Source of the DNA: Actinomadura citrea
Lineage (GTDB): Bacteria; Actinomycetota; Actinomycetes; Streptosporangiales; Streptosporangiaceae
Assembly (NCBI RefSeq): GCF_013409045.1
Contig: NZ_JACCBT010000001.1
Coordinates: 434,001 to 498,000, forward strand
Length of the DNA: 64,000 nucleotides
Reading direction: 5' to 3'
The position numbers were made by a program, and so were the translations under genes. Below the pieces are notes generated by a model. That model was not told the origin of the DNA and made no database searches. It saw only the letters and a list, made by a program, of their open reading frames with translations. Positions 36,022-44,534 of the stretch are shown here, piece after piece; position 1 is the first letter of the stretch, and the number at the start of each line of letters is the position of its first letter.

Positions 36022-36546
36022 GTGACACCCGGAACCGTCGTCCTGCTGCACGCCCCCGGCGCCACCGCGGCCTCCTGGGGCGACCTGCCCGAGATGCTCC
36101 GCTCCTACGGCCTGGACGTCGTGGCACCGGACGTCCCGGACGACGCCGGCCCCCGCTACATCGCCCGCGTCTCGCTCACCATCACCGCGACCGACCCGGT
36201 GCCCCCGCTCGTCCTCGTGGCCCACGGCGCCGCCGGCCCCCTGCTGCCCGGCATCGGCCTCGCCCAGCGCGCCGCCCACCGCCCCGTAGGCGGCTACGTC
36301 TTCGTCGACGCCGATCTCCCCCGCCCGGCCCGACACGACCACGGCGCCCCGCAGGACGACCTCCCCACGGCCCCAGATTGGCCGGAGGCGCCCTGCGGCT
36401 ACCTCCGCACCCACGCGGACCGCTCCGCCTCCCCCAAGCACGATCAGGCCGTCAGAGAGGCGCACCTGCGCGGCTGGCCCGCAACCGAACACGAGCCCCC
36501 CACCGCCGCAGCCCAATCCCTAAGCGAACTCATAGCCCGGTTGTGA
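36022..36546 (+). CDS. Alpha/beta-hydrolase-like protein lacking the nucleophile
   Basis: This 174-residue protein starts VTPGTVVLLHAPGATAASW, the oxyanion-side beginning of the alpha/beta hydrolase fold. Where the nucleophile elbow G-x-S-x-G should be, it reads AHGAAGPLLPG, with Ala in place of Ser. It is also short for the family (usually 250 or more). It may be a non-catalytic remnant or a binding protein. GTG at 36022 is divergent from pyrE, 58 bases away. A hairpin follows its stop. Confidence 0.7.
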   Translation: MTPGTVVLLHAPGATAASWGDLPEMLRSYGLDVVAPDVPDDAGPRYIARVSLTITATDPVPPLVLVAHGAAGPLLPGIGLAQRAAHRPVGGYVFVDADLPRPARHDHGAPQDDLPTAPDWPEAPCGYLRTHADRSASPKHDQAVREAHLRGWPATEHEPPTAAAQSLSELIARL

Positions 36547-36603
36547 GGTGTCTTTCCAGGGGGACGCCTCCTGGGCAGACACAGCGCGGGTCGGGTGGCT
36601 GGA

Positions 36604-36620
36604 AGGCGCTCCAAGCGCCT
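36604..36620 (+). terminator. Short hairpin after the hydrolase-like gene
   Basis: AGGCGCT (36604-36610) and AGCGCCT (36614-36620) form a 7-bp stem with a 3-base loop, 57 bases after the hydrolase-like stop. It is a modest terminator candidate in the convergent gap. Confidence 0.35.
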
Positions 36621-36648
36621 GGAGGTCGCCCGGCTCGTGACGGGGGTT

Positions 36649-36666
36649 CCAGGGGGCGCCCCCTGG
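36649..36666 (-). terminator. Palindrome at the end of the TPR gene
   Basis: CCAGGGGGC followed directly by GCCCCCTGG makes an 18-base perfect palindrome, 4 bases past the stop of the TPR gene on the minus strand. It is a probable terminator and can act in both directions. Confidence 0.5.
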
Positions 36667-36670
36667 GGGA

Positions 36671-37318
36671 TCAGGAGTTCTTTAGGAGGTCGTCTAGGAG
36701 GGCGTCGTAGTCGTCTTCGTTGCGGCCCAGGTCTATGCGGGCGCGGTAGCGGAGGCGGAGGAGGGCTTCGAGGCTGTCCTCGGCCAGGGCGACGTCGTCC
36801 AGGCCCGGGGTGAGGGAGTCGGCGTCCGGGGCGGGGGCCTCGTCGGGGCCGCCGCCCATGCCGGTGCCCACGGCGCGGTCGCGGAGGGCCAGGACGACGT
36901 CGGCGCCGCTGGTGGCCCATTCGTGGGCGCCGGTGGCGTCGCCCTGGGCGTAGAGCACCTCGGCGACGGCGCGGTACACCTCGGGGTCGCGCGGCTTGTC
37001 GGCGCGGATCTCGTCGACGAGGGCGCGGGCCTCGTCACCGCGGCCCAGTTCGAAGAGCGCGTCGGCGAGGTAGGCGCGCGGGTCGCCGTAGGTCTCGCCG
37101 CCGTCCTCCATGGCCCTGCGGTACAGCTCGGCGGCCCTCGCGTGGTCGCCGGCGTGCTGCCACTGCTCGCCGGCGCGCAGCAGGACGTTGGCGCGTGTCA
37201 CCCCGCCGGACACCGACTCGGCCAGCTCGGACAGCCGACGGGCCGCCGAGATGTGATCGCCGGTGCGCAGGGTGTCGAACTCCAGGTCGTCGAGATCGTC
37301 TTCCGTCACATGCGTCAC
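36671..37318 (-). CDS. Tetratricopeptide-repeat protein
   Basis: This acidic 215-residue protein starts MTHVTEDDLDDLEFDTLRTGD. The helical repeats have the TPR pattern: GEQWQHAGDHARAAELYRRA, LADALFELGRGDEARALVDE and AEVLYAQGDATGAHEWA. TPRs mediate protein binding. There is no enzyme domain or membrane segment. It lies 81 bases downstream of the NYN gene on the same strand and may share its transcript. The partner is unknown. Confidence 0.85.
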   Translation of the reverse strand: MTHVTEDDLDDLEFDTLRTGDHISAARRLSELAESVSGGVTRANVLLRAGEQWQHAGDHARAAELYRRAMEDGGETYGDPRAYLADALFELGRGDEARALVDEIRADKPRDPEVYRAVAEVLYAQGDATGAHEWATSGADVVLALRDRAVGTGMGGGPDEAPAPDADSLTPGLDDVALAEDSLEALLRLRYRARIDLGRNEDDYDALLDDLLKNS

Positions 37319-37399
37319 GGTTCAACGCTACCCGGCACCGCCCGGCCGAAGCGGGCGAATCGATGATGATCGTGGAATACCGGTGCTAATGACTGGACG

Positions 37400-38749
37400 T
37401 CACCTGCGTGAACGTTCGAGCGCGTCCCAGAAGCCGCGGCGCAGGGCGTGGCGGACCTCGTCGTGCAGCAGGAAGTCGATGGGCAGCGAGGAGCCCTGCA
37501 GGAGCCGGGCCTCCAGGTCGGACGGCATGCGCGGCTTGCGGGCGAGGACGGCCTCCAGCCACAGCGCGGGGGCGTCGCGGGCGACGGACTCGCCGAAGTC
37601 CTGGCCTTCCTGGTGGGCGGCCTTGACGGCGTCCGAGAGGGTCGGCGTCTGCTGCACCGGGACGGGGGAGATCTGCTGCGGGCCGGTGTAGGGGCCGTGC
37701 TGGCCGCCGGACGGCGCCGGCTGCGAGTGCATGGTCTGCGGAGGAGGCGGCGGGGAGGGCGCCGGGATGGGGGAGGAGGTGTACTGCGGGCTGGGGGATG
37801 AGCCGTACTGCGGGCTGGAGGGCGGCGGCGCGGGCGGAGACGGGGCCTGCGCCGGGGACGGCGCGGCCGTCGGGGCGGGGTTCGGCGGGAGCGGCAGCCC
37901 GCCGGTGCCGTAGGACGATCCGCCGAGCCCGCCGCCCGTGCCGCCGGGCAGCGGCATGGGGCCGGTGCCGTAGGACGATCCGCCGGCCGGCGAGGATCCG
38001 CCGCCCAGCCCGCCCGTCATGGCCGGGCCGAGGTCGCGGACGGCCGGGGACGGGGACGCGGGAGCGGGCGCGGGCGGGATGCTCAGCGGGGACGCGGGCG
38101 GCGGCCCGTTGCTCGACGTGCTCTGGAGCGGGCCGAGCGAGGCGGCGTGCCCGTTCGTGGCGCCGTGCCCGTTGGACAGCGGGCTCGTCCCGAGCGAGGA
38201 GCCGCCGTCGACGCCGGCGAGAAGGTTGACGTAGGGGCGCAGGTGGCCGGAGCCGATCTCGATGAGGTCGTCGCACTCCTGGCGCAGCACCCGGGAGATC
38301 GTCCAGTTGCCGTCGACGGCGACGTGCACGACCGTGACGCGGACGCCGAGGTCCTGGGCGTCCGCGACGACCTGGGCGAGGTCCTCGTCGCCGCTGACCA
38401 GGACGGCGTCGGCGAGCGCGGCGTTGCGGGCCAGGGCCATCAGGTCGCGGTGGATCTCGGTGTCGACGCCCTCGCGGCGGCCGGGGCGGATCCGGCCGAG
38501 CCGCAGCTTGAGGCCGGGCAGGTCGGCCAGCGCGTCGTGCTCGGGGTTGCGGCGCCCCTCGACCGTCGCCTCGTACCAGTAGCAGCGCAGCAACGGCATG
38601 CCGGTGCGTTCCCTGGCGAGGTTGCCGAGGAGTTGCAGGAGGCCGCCGAAGTCCCACGAGACGGTCTCGCGATGGCGCGTGCCGTGTACCGCCATGGCAC
38701 CGTCCGCCAGCAGGTAGCCGGCGTCCACGAACAGCGCGCAGCGATCCAT
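37400..38749 (-). CDS. NYN-domain (PIN-like) nuclease family protein
   Basis: The protein has 449 residues. The N-terminal NYN domain (about 1-170) starts MDRCALFVDAGYLLADG with the catalytic Asp, and VSGDEDLAQVVADAQDLGV holds further acidic residues. This fold forms metal-dependent ribonucleases. A long Pro/Ser/Gly linker (about 190-370) leads to a helical C-terminal domain with DEVRHALRRGFWDALERS. The linker has repeats such as GGSSYGTG. The role is probably RNA handling, but this is inferred from the fold. ATG at 38749 follows GAAGGA. Confidence 0.86.
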   Translation of the reverse strand: MDRCALFVDAGYLLADGAMAVHGTRHRETVSWDFGGLLQLLGNLARERTGMPLLRCYWYEATVEGRRNPEHDALADLPGLKLRLGRIRPGRREGVDTEIHRDLMALARNAALADAVLVSGDEDLAQVVADAQDLGVRVTVVHVAVDGNWTISRVLRQECDDLIEIGSGHLRPYVNLLAGVDGGSSLGTSPLSNGHGATNGHAASLGPLQSTSSNGPPPASPLSIPPAPAPASPSPAVRDLGPAMTGGLGGGSSPAGGSSYGTGPMPLPGGTGGGLGGSSYGTGGLPLPPNPAPTAAPSPAQAPSPPAPPPSSPQYGSSPSPQYTSSPIPAPSPPPPPQTMHSQPAPSGGQHGPYTGPQQISPVPVQQTPTLSDAVKAAHQEGQDFGESVARDAPALWLEAVLARKPRMPSDLEARLLQGSSLPIDFLLHDEVRHALRRGFWDALERSRR

Positions 38750-39030
38750 GCGGCACCGTCCTTCCTCAACACGGGAGCTCACAGCGTGCCCATTTCGGCG
38801 TAACGTCACCGGGCGCTTATAGCGTAGTGAAGCCCGTCTGCCCGGTAGGCCGTTACGGCGATTCGCCACTCTTTCATGGCAAGCCGCCGGTTGGCGACTC
38901 CTCGGTAACAAGGATTCGGGAGCCGCGGCGGACGCTACCAGCCCTTTAGGCTCCGTCCGGCCCTTCCGAAGGATCTTTACGGGAAGAATCAGGTGGCGGG
39001 TTCAGTCCAGGCGTGCCCGCGACCCTCGCT

Positions 39031-40362
39031 TCAACCCCGGATGGCGGCCGTGGCCGTGAGCGGTGCCGTAAGGGTGGCGCAGTGCCGTATGGAGGGGATT
39101 TCGCCGCTTGGCAGGTCGATGTCCAGATGGACGCCCACCTCGGCCGACAGCAGCGGCACCCGCATTTTGATGTGGACCAGCAGCCCTCCAGGGCTTTCGA
39201 TCGGACGAGATGGGGCCGGGCTGGGCTCGGCGGGCTTCTTCACATGCGGCGGTCTCTCCCGAGGCTTCGGCGCCGGGTGCGGTGGCCGGGCCCGAGGCTC
39301 GGCCGCAGCCGGACGGACGGGAGCGTGCCGCTTCGCAAGGGGCTCAGCGGCGGGCGGCCTGGCCGCGGGCGGCGTCACGGCGGGCGGTCGGGCGGCGGGC
39401 GGGGCGACCGGCTCGGCGGCGGGCGGCGGTGTGCGCGGTTCGGGTGCGGGCCGGTCGTCGGACACGAGCGTCAGGCCGAGGGCCACGGCCCCGGCGACGG
39501 TGACCACGGCCCCGGCGAGTACCTGTTGCTGCCGCCTGGGCAGGCGCCGCACCCACAGGAAGAAGCCGCCCCTGGACGCCAGGTAGGCGGCGCTCGCCGA
39601 GCCCAGGACGAGCGGTCCGATGACGTCGCGCAGCGCTGTGCTCACATGGGCCAGTTCCCCATGGAGGCTCTTGCAGCGCTTGCAGCCGTCCAGGTGGCGC
39701 TTGACCCTGCGGGACTCGCGGCCCGGCAAGGCGTCGCGCACGTAGGCGCCGAGCTTGTCCAGGACGGGACGGCACGCGTCGCCGGCGTCGAGGCCGTTCA
39801 GGTGCATCTGCAGGTAGGCCTCCCGCAGCCCCTCGCGGGCCCGGTGGGCGAGCGCGGCGGTGCCGTTCGCGGTCAGGCCGAGGATCGGGCCGACGTCGAC
39901 CGGCTTCCCGTCCTCGACCTCGGTGTGCCAGAGGACGGTCTGCCATCGCGCGGGCAGCGACAGGAACGCCCTCGCGACGATCGAACGCTCCCACTCCTCG
40001 ACCGCGGGGTCGTCGAAGGGCTCCCCGACGTCGTACGTCCCGGTGTCGTCGGTGGGGTGGACGTCGGGGCGCTGCCGGTCGTAGACCGTCCGCCGCACGG
40101 CCGTGAGCAGGTAGGGCCGGAACCCGGAGTCGGGCCCGCCGCCGCGCCTGAGGACGGAGAGGACCTTCGCGAACGCGTCCTGGACGGCGTCGTCGGCGGC
40201 TTCGCGCCCGGCCAGATGGCCGGCGAGCCCGCGCGCGGCGGGCAGGTGCCGCTGGTAGAGCGTTCCGTAGGCGGCGTCGTCCCCCTCACGGATCCGGGAG
40301 ATGAGCGCGGCATCGCTGGGCTCGGCGTCGCCGGGCGCCGTCCTGTCGTCCCCTGGCTCCAT
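39031..40362 (-). CDS. ECF sigma factor fused to zinc-finger anti-sigma and membrane segment
   Basis: The protein has 443 residues. Sigma region 2 (about 18-95, REAADDAVQDAFAKVL) and region 4 (about 130-185) form an ECF sigma factor. A zinc-binding anti-sigma motif H223-x3-C227-x2-C230 follows (RRVKRHLDGCKRCK). A membrane helix lies at about 281-300, and the rest (about 300-443) is a Pro/Ala-rich extracytoplasmic tail. In most systems the anti-sigma factor is a separate protein. Here the sigma factor should be tethered to the membrane and need proteolysis or a zinc/redox signal for release. An inverted repeat in the promoter region hints at autoregulation. Confidence 0.88.
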   Translation of the reverse strand: MEPGDDRTAPGDAEPSDAALISRIREGDDAAYGTLYQRHLPAARGLAGHLAGREAADDAVQDAFAKVLSVLRRGGGPDSGFRPYLLTAVRRTVYDRQRPDVHPTDDTGTYDVGEPFDDPAVEEWERSIVARAFLSLPARWQTVLWHTEVEDGKPVDVGPILGLTANGTAALAHRAREGLREAYLQMHLNGLDAGDACRPVLDKLGAYVRDALPGRESRRVKRHLDGCKRCKSLHGELAHVSTALRDVIGPLVLGSASAAYLASRGGFFLWVRRLPRRQQQVLAGAVVTVAGAVALGLTLVSDDRPAPEPRTPPPAAEPVAPPAARPPAVTPPAARPPAAEPLAKRHAPVRPAAAEPRARPPHPAPKPRERPPHVKKPAEPSPAPSRPIESPGGLLVHIKMRVPLLSAEVGVHLDIDLPSGEIPSIRHCATLTAPLTATAAIRG

Positions 40363-40381
40363 GCTTGCTCATTGTGACTGA

Positions 40382-40412
40382 GTGACCACTTGTTGTCGCT
40401 CGTTTTGGTCAC
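40382..40412. promoter_or_regulatory. Inverted repeat upstream of the sigma-factor gene
   Basis: GTGACCA (40382-40388) and TGGTCAC (40406-40412) are exact reverse complements with a 17-base spacer, 20-50 bases before the sigma gene start. This position suits an operator or a symmetrical promoter. I cannot identify the sigma recognition hexamers with confidence. Confidence 0.4.
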
Positions 40413-40456
40413 AGATATCAACGCGAGCCGCGTCATGGCCGGGACACCCAGCCCCG

Positions 40457-42082
40457 TCACGTGATGCCGGCGCGTCCCATCTCGGACATCGTGCCGCTGG
40501 TCCCCGGCGTCTCCCACCGCACGCCGCAGTCGCGTCCGGACAGCTCGACGGTGGCGATGGCGTTGTCGAACCAGGGGCCGCTCGTCATCCGCCACCGGAC
40601 CGGCGGGGCGGGCACCTTCGCCAGCTTCGCCAGGAAGCGGAACGGCCGTCCGGCGGCCCGCGAGTAGGCGATGCGGTTCGCCCACCGGAACTTGCCCTCC
40701 AGCGGGTTGCGCAGGGGCGAGCAGACGATCTGGGTGATCTTCGACTGGGTGGCGGGCTCGGTGATCCGCGCCAGGTAGGAGTAGTGGATGTCGCCGGACA
40801 GGAACGAGATGCTCGCCGGCGCGGGGCCGCGCTCCCCGCGCCCGACGGAGACGACGCCGGCGGCGACGGCGCGGAACGACCGTTCGAACGCGGCCCAGTG
40901 CTCCAGGTCGGCGGCCTGGCGGATCTTCTCGCCGACCGCCGCGCCGCGCCTGCCCCACGCGCCCTCGGCGACGGCCTCGTTCCACGACTCGGCGTGGTGG
41001 ATCGCCATGGGCAGCAGGTAGGGGAGCGAGCTGGCGATGAGCAGGTGGTCCATGCCGCCCTGGCAGCGGCCGTCCAGCCAGTCGAACTCCTCGTCGTCGA
41101 GCATGCCGCGCCGGTCGGCCGTGAGCAGGCGGGAGCACCGGCTGTCGACGACGATCAGGCGCGTGCCGGCCCAGTCGTGGGAGTAGCTCCAGCGCATGGT
41201 CTCGGGGTGCTTGTCGGCCTTCTCGGCGAACGCGTCCAGGACGTCGCCCGCGTCGCCGGTCTCGTCGGAGGCCGCCCGGACGGCCTCGAAGACGGCATCG
41301 GACGCCCGGTCCTGGGGCGACATGTTCCCGAGGTGCTGGTAGATCCAGTACGACCCGATGCCGCCCGTGATGCGCGCCTTCCACCAGGGCTGGGCCCACA
41401 TCTGCCGGCGCCAGGTGTAGGAGGTGTTCCAGTCGTCGCGGATGTCGTGGTCGTCGAAGATCGTGAAGGTGGGGACGGTGGACAGCAGCCACCGGACGGC
41501 CGGGTCGTCGTGCCAGGCGAGCTTGTAGAGCTGGGTGTAGTCCTCGTAGTCGGCGACCTCGCCGTCCGGCGGCGAGCCCGGGGCGCGGCGGCCGCCGATG
41601 AACTCGCGCATCTGGGGGGTCAGCTCGTCGGCGTACACCTGGTCGCCGACCATGAGCAGGACGTCCGGCCAGACGGCGTCCTCCCCGCCGGTCCGGAGCC
41701 TGTCGGCGAACGCGGTGAGGGCGTCGTGCCCGTACTCCTCCACGGTGCCGGGCGAGCGGCGGCAGGAGCCGAAGGAGATGCGCAGCTCGCCGTGCTCGCG
41801 CAGGGTCCTGATCTGGGACGGGGGGAATCCTGCGCCGGCCTCGGGCCAGACGGTCTCGCCGTCCGCCACCACCTCGTACGGGATCCGCGCCCCTGGCGCG
41901 AGCCCGTCGATCTCGACGACGGCGTAGTGGTGGCCGTGCGCCGTGAAGGTGCGGGCGGCGGCGTCGACCCCCTGCTCCCGGTTGACGACCCTGACCTCGC
42001 ACGGACGATCGGTCTCCACCCAGATCGTCGCGGTGCGGTGACTCACGTGCCGGAGGTGGGGGCCGAGTACCAAAGCGGTCAT
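40457..42082 (-). CDS. PhoD-like alkaline phosphatase/phosphodiesterase
   Basis: The protein has 541 residues. The N-terminal beta domain (about 1-95) leads to a PhoD-type metallophosphatase core with FGSCRRSPG, LLMVGDQVYADE, TIFDDHDIRDDWN and SGDIHYSYLA. These hold the metal-binding Asp, Asn and His residues. There is no signal peptide or Tat motif, so unlike classical PhoD it appears cytoplasmic or is exported otherwise. The substrate is unknown. ATG at 42082 starts MTALVLGPHLRHV. It lies 94 bases upstream of the sigma factor gene. Confidence 0.9.
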   Translation of the reverse strand: MTALVLGPHLRHVSHRTATIWVETDRPCEVRVVNREQGVDAAARTFTAHGHHYAVVEIDGLAPGARIPYEVVADGETVWPEAGAGFPPSQIRTLREHGELRISFGSCRRSPGTVEEYGHDALTAFADRLRTGGEDAVWPDVLLMVGDQVYADELTPQMREFIGGRRAPGSPPDGEVADYEDYTQLYKLAWHDDPAVRWLLSTVPTFTIFDDHDIRDDWNTSYTWRRQMWAQPWWKARITGGIGSYWIYQHLGNMSPQDRASDAVFEAVRAASDETGDAGDVLDAFAEKADKHPETMRWSYSHDWAGTRLIVVDSRCSRLLTADRRGMLDDEEFDWLDGRCQGGMDHLLIASSLPYLLPMAIHHAESWNEAVAEGAWGRRGAAVGEKIRQAADLEHWAAFERSFRAVAAGVVSVGRGERGPAPASISFLSGDIHYSYLARITEPATQSKITQIVCSPLRNPLEGKFRWANRIAYSRAAGRPFRFLAKLAKVPAPPVRWRMTSGPWFDNAIATVELSGRDCGVRWETPGTSGTMSEMGRAGIT

Positions 42083-42191
42083 AGAACGCCTCTCTAGCGG
42101 ACGGGCGCCCCTGTGTCCACCGCGCGGCCGGCCGCACGGCGTCCCTGTGACCGGGCCGCGAGGGTGGTGAGGGCCGGGCCCGCGCCGGAGG

Positions 42192-43178
42192 TCAGCGGGG
42201 GTTCAGGACCTCGTCCTCCTTCTCGGGAGGCAGGCCGAGCACGGGACGGTCGGGACGCTGCGGTGCCGTGCCGCCTATCGACTGGAGCCAGGCCCAGGTG
42301 TCCGCGACCGTCTCCTGGACGGGCCTGCAACGCAGCCCCGCGGCAAGGGCCTTGCCGACGTTGCCCTGGTGCAGGGTGTCGTAGTCCTCGCCGGGCGGAA
42401 GCCAGGCGGGAAGGTCGGTCCACGGCTCGATGCCCGCTTCCAGGATCGTTTCCGGGGCCGTCCAGACGAGGTTCGCGCTCGACCCCGTCACGTCGGTGCA
42501 GGCTTGGAGCAGCTCGCCCATCGTCGTGTGGCCGGGCGGGCTGACCAGGTCGTAGGGGCCGCCGAGTCCGTGTTCGACGGCGTCCAGGGTCCAGATGGCG
42601 AGGTCCCGCACGTCGATGTACTGGAGACCGGCGTCGCGCGGGCCGGGCGCCAGGACGTCGCCGCCCCGCGCCATACGTGACAGCCACCAGGGCAGCCGCC
42701 CGATGTTCTCGTACGGGCCCAGGATGAGGCCCGCCCGCACCAGGAGGGCGTTGTCCCCGTACACGTCGAGTGCTGCCAGTTCTCCGCCGCGCTTCGCCGC
42801 CGCGTAGTCGACCTCGCCGTCGTCCGGGGAGCCGTCGACCACCTCGGCTTCTTCGCCGAGCCCGGACGGTTCTGGATACCGGTACACCGAACGGCTGGAG
42901 ATGTAGACGTACCGCGCGACACGTCCATCGAGCAGGCGCGCCGTTTCTCGGACGACGAACGGTGCGCCGGACCAGGTGTCGACGACGGCGTCCCATTCCC
43001 CGTCCTCAAGCGCCTTGAGGCCGCCCTCTGCGGTGCGGTCGCCGCGCAACGACGCGACTCCCTGGGGCGGCTCATGGCGCCCCCTGTGGAAGACCGTGAC
43101 GTCCCAGCCGCGGGCAAGCGCCTCTTCGGTGATGGCACGTCCGACGAACTCCGTCCCGCCCAGCATCAGAAGCCTCAT
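42192..43178 (-). CDS. NAD-dependent epimerase/dehydratase family protein
   Basis: The protein has 328 residues. The start MRLLMLGGTEFVGRAITEEA is a Rossmann motif (G-G-T-x-F-x-G). YISSRSVY is followed by YAAAKRGGE, giving the Y-x3-K catalytic pair of short-chain dehydrogenase/epimerase proteins. It probably acts on a nucleotide sugar or related metabolite, but the substrate cannot be read. ATG at 43178 was selected because an upstream extension is low in coding character. An operator-like repeat lies just upstream. Confidence 0.88.
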   Translation of the reverse strand: MRLLMLGGTEFVGRAITEEALARGWDVTVFHRGRHEPPQGVASLRGDRTAEGGLKALEDGEWDAVVDTWSGAPFVVRETARLLDGRVARYVYISSRSVYRYPEPSGLGEEAEVVDGSPDDGEVDYAAAKRGGELAALDVYGDNALLVRAGLILGPYENIGRLPWWLSRMARGGDVLAPGPRDAGLQYIDVRDLAIWTLDAVEHGLGGPYDLVSPPGHTTMGELLQACTDVTGSSANLVWTAPETILEAGIEPWTDLPAWLPPGEDYDTLHQGNVGKALAAGLRCRPVQETVADTWAWLQSIGGTAPQRPDRPVLGLPPEKEDEVLNPR

Positions 43179-43192
43179 GAGAGAACTCTGCC

Positions 43193-43215
43193 TTCTGTAC
43201 GTTCTGTACGGAACG
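43193..43215. promoter_or_regulatory. Direct/inverted repeats upstream of the epimerase gene
   Basis: TTCTGTACG occurs twice in tandem (43193-43201 and 43202-43210). The second copy is part of the near-palindrome CGTTCTGTACGGAACG (43200-43215, 14 of 16 positions symmetric). It lies 15-37 bases before the epimerase start, a likely place for a repressor site. The gap to the divergent roadblock operon is 283 bases. Confidence 0.4.
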
Positions 43216-43461
43216 ACTGCACGCTCACAGCGTAAAGAGCCGCCCCGGCGCGCCGGCCGACGCGATTGCGGACGACCCCCATCGGTGGCCCGGAGGGAGC
43301 CGATTTCCAGGGCCGGCGCCTCACAACGATCCTGACCGCCCGTCATACCGTGCGGTATTTATACCCCATACATGATTGTCGCGGGAAATTTACGGATTGG
43401 CGTTGCGAGCGGCAATGTTCTGGCTATGGTCGAGTTCTTGCAACTCTCATTCGGTGGGGAA

Positions 43462-43845
43462 ATGGGCTTGGGCATTGACGGGTGCCTCGCGTCGATGATG
43501 ACCATTCCGGGGGCGCGGCGGGTCACGCTGGTCGACTGCGCCAGCGGGCTCGCCGTGGCGGCGGCCGGCCGGGAGGACGTCCTCGACCAGCACGAGGACG
43601 CGGCCGGCGCGACCGACGTGGTGCGGGCGGTGCTGGCGTCGCCGGCGCTCAGCGCCACCGCGGCGGGTGACGACGTCGAGGAGATCATCGTTTGCGGAAC
43701 GGACGGATATCACGTGTTGGCCCTGACCGGAGCGAATCTCGACGGGCATCTCTTCGTCCATTTACTGCTCGATCGGGAAAAGGGCAACATCGCGCTCGCC
43801 CGGCTCCGCATGCGCGACCTCCTCGGCGAGATCACGGGCGGATGA
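43462..43845 (+). CDS. Roadblock/LC7-like protein A
   Basis: This 127-residue protein starts MGLGIDGCLASMMTIPGARR and has a C-terminal segment LLDREKGNIALARLRMRDL. It shares this segment with the last gene of the cluster (LDRTRGNLALARHRLRE), so they are paralogues. The fold is roadblock/LC7, often found with small GTPases. An ATG at 43426 would add 12 residues, but the protein then lacks the usual start. The gene is followed by the next at 1 base spacing. Confidence 0.72.
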   Translation: MGLGIDGCLASMMTIPGARRVTLVDCASGLAVAAAGREDVLDQHEDAAGATDVVRAVLASPALSATAAGDDVEEIIVCGTDGYHVLALTGANLDGHLFVHLLLDREKGNIALARLRMRDLLGEITGG

Positions 43846-43846
43846 C

Positions 43847-44518
43847 ATGGCGGACGCGAACGCGGGAGGGGTCGCCGGAGCCTTGGCGGCGCTGGAACGG
43901 GAGAAGGCCACCGGCCTGCTGCGGGTGGGCGGCGACGGCGCGTTCCATGTCGACCGCGGGGCCGTCACCCTCGCCGAGAGCCGGCACACGCCGGGTCCCG
44001 GCGACCTGCCGGACGGGCCCGACCCGGAACTGGCGGGGCTGCTCGCGATGTTCGACGCCGCCTGCCTCCTGCTCGCCTCGCGGGCCGAGCCGGCGTTCAC
44101 CGAGGGGCCGCCGGGCGGCGGCTCCCGGCGGGTCACCGTGGCGACGCTCGTCCACGAGCAGCGCCGCCGCCGCGCCCTCCTCGACGCCGCCTGGCCCGAC
44201 GGGAGCGTGGACGTCGCGCCGGTGGTGCCGGTCCGGCGCGTCAGGCGGCAGCGCGTCATCCTGACCGGCCTCCAGGCGGAGATCCTGCTCAACGCCGACG
44301 GCCTGCGCACCCCCGCGCAGCTGGCCGGCGAGCTCGGGCGGACGGTGTTCGCGTGCCTGCTCGCCGTGCGCGGGCTCGCCGCGGCGTCGCTGGTAAGGAC
44401 CGGCCCACCGGACGGGCCCGGCGCCGCGCCGGTCCGGGACGAGGTCTCCGCCGACTGGGCGCCCGCGGACCGCGACCTGCTCGTCCGGCTCCACACGGCG
44501 CTGGTGGAGCTCCGCTGA
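43847..44518 (+). CDS. Unknown protein of the roadblock cluster
   Basis: The protein has 223 residues. The N-terminal part (about 1-60) with GGVAGALAALEREKATGLLRVG resembles the start of DUF4388/PATAN-like domains, which sit in GTPase-associated signalling proteins. The second half (about 130-180) has TGLQAEILLNADGLRTPAQLAGELGRTVF, resembling a winged helix. No enzymatic motif or membrane segment is seen. It starts one base after the roadblock gene upstream and ends 16 bases before the next. A link between the roadblock proteins and transcription is possible. Confidence 0.65.
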   Translation: MADANAGGVAGALAALEREKATGLLRVGGDGAFHVDRGAVTLAESRHTPGPGDLPDGPDPELAGLLAMFDAACLLLASRAEPAFTEGPPGGGSRRVTVATLVHEQRRRRALLDAAWPDGSVDVAPVVPVRRVRRQRVILTGLQAEILLNADGLRTPAQLAGELGRTVFACLLAVRGLAAASLVRTGPPDGPGAAPVRDEVSADWAPADRDLLVRLHTALVELR

Positions 44519-44534
44519 TCGTGCTGGGGACCGA

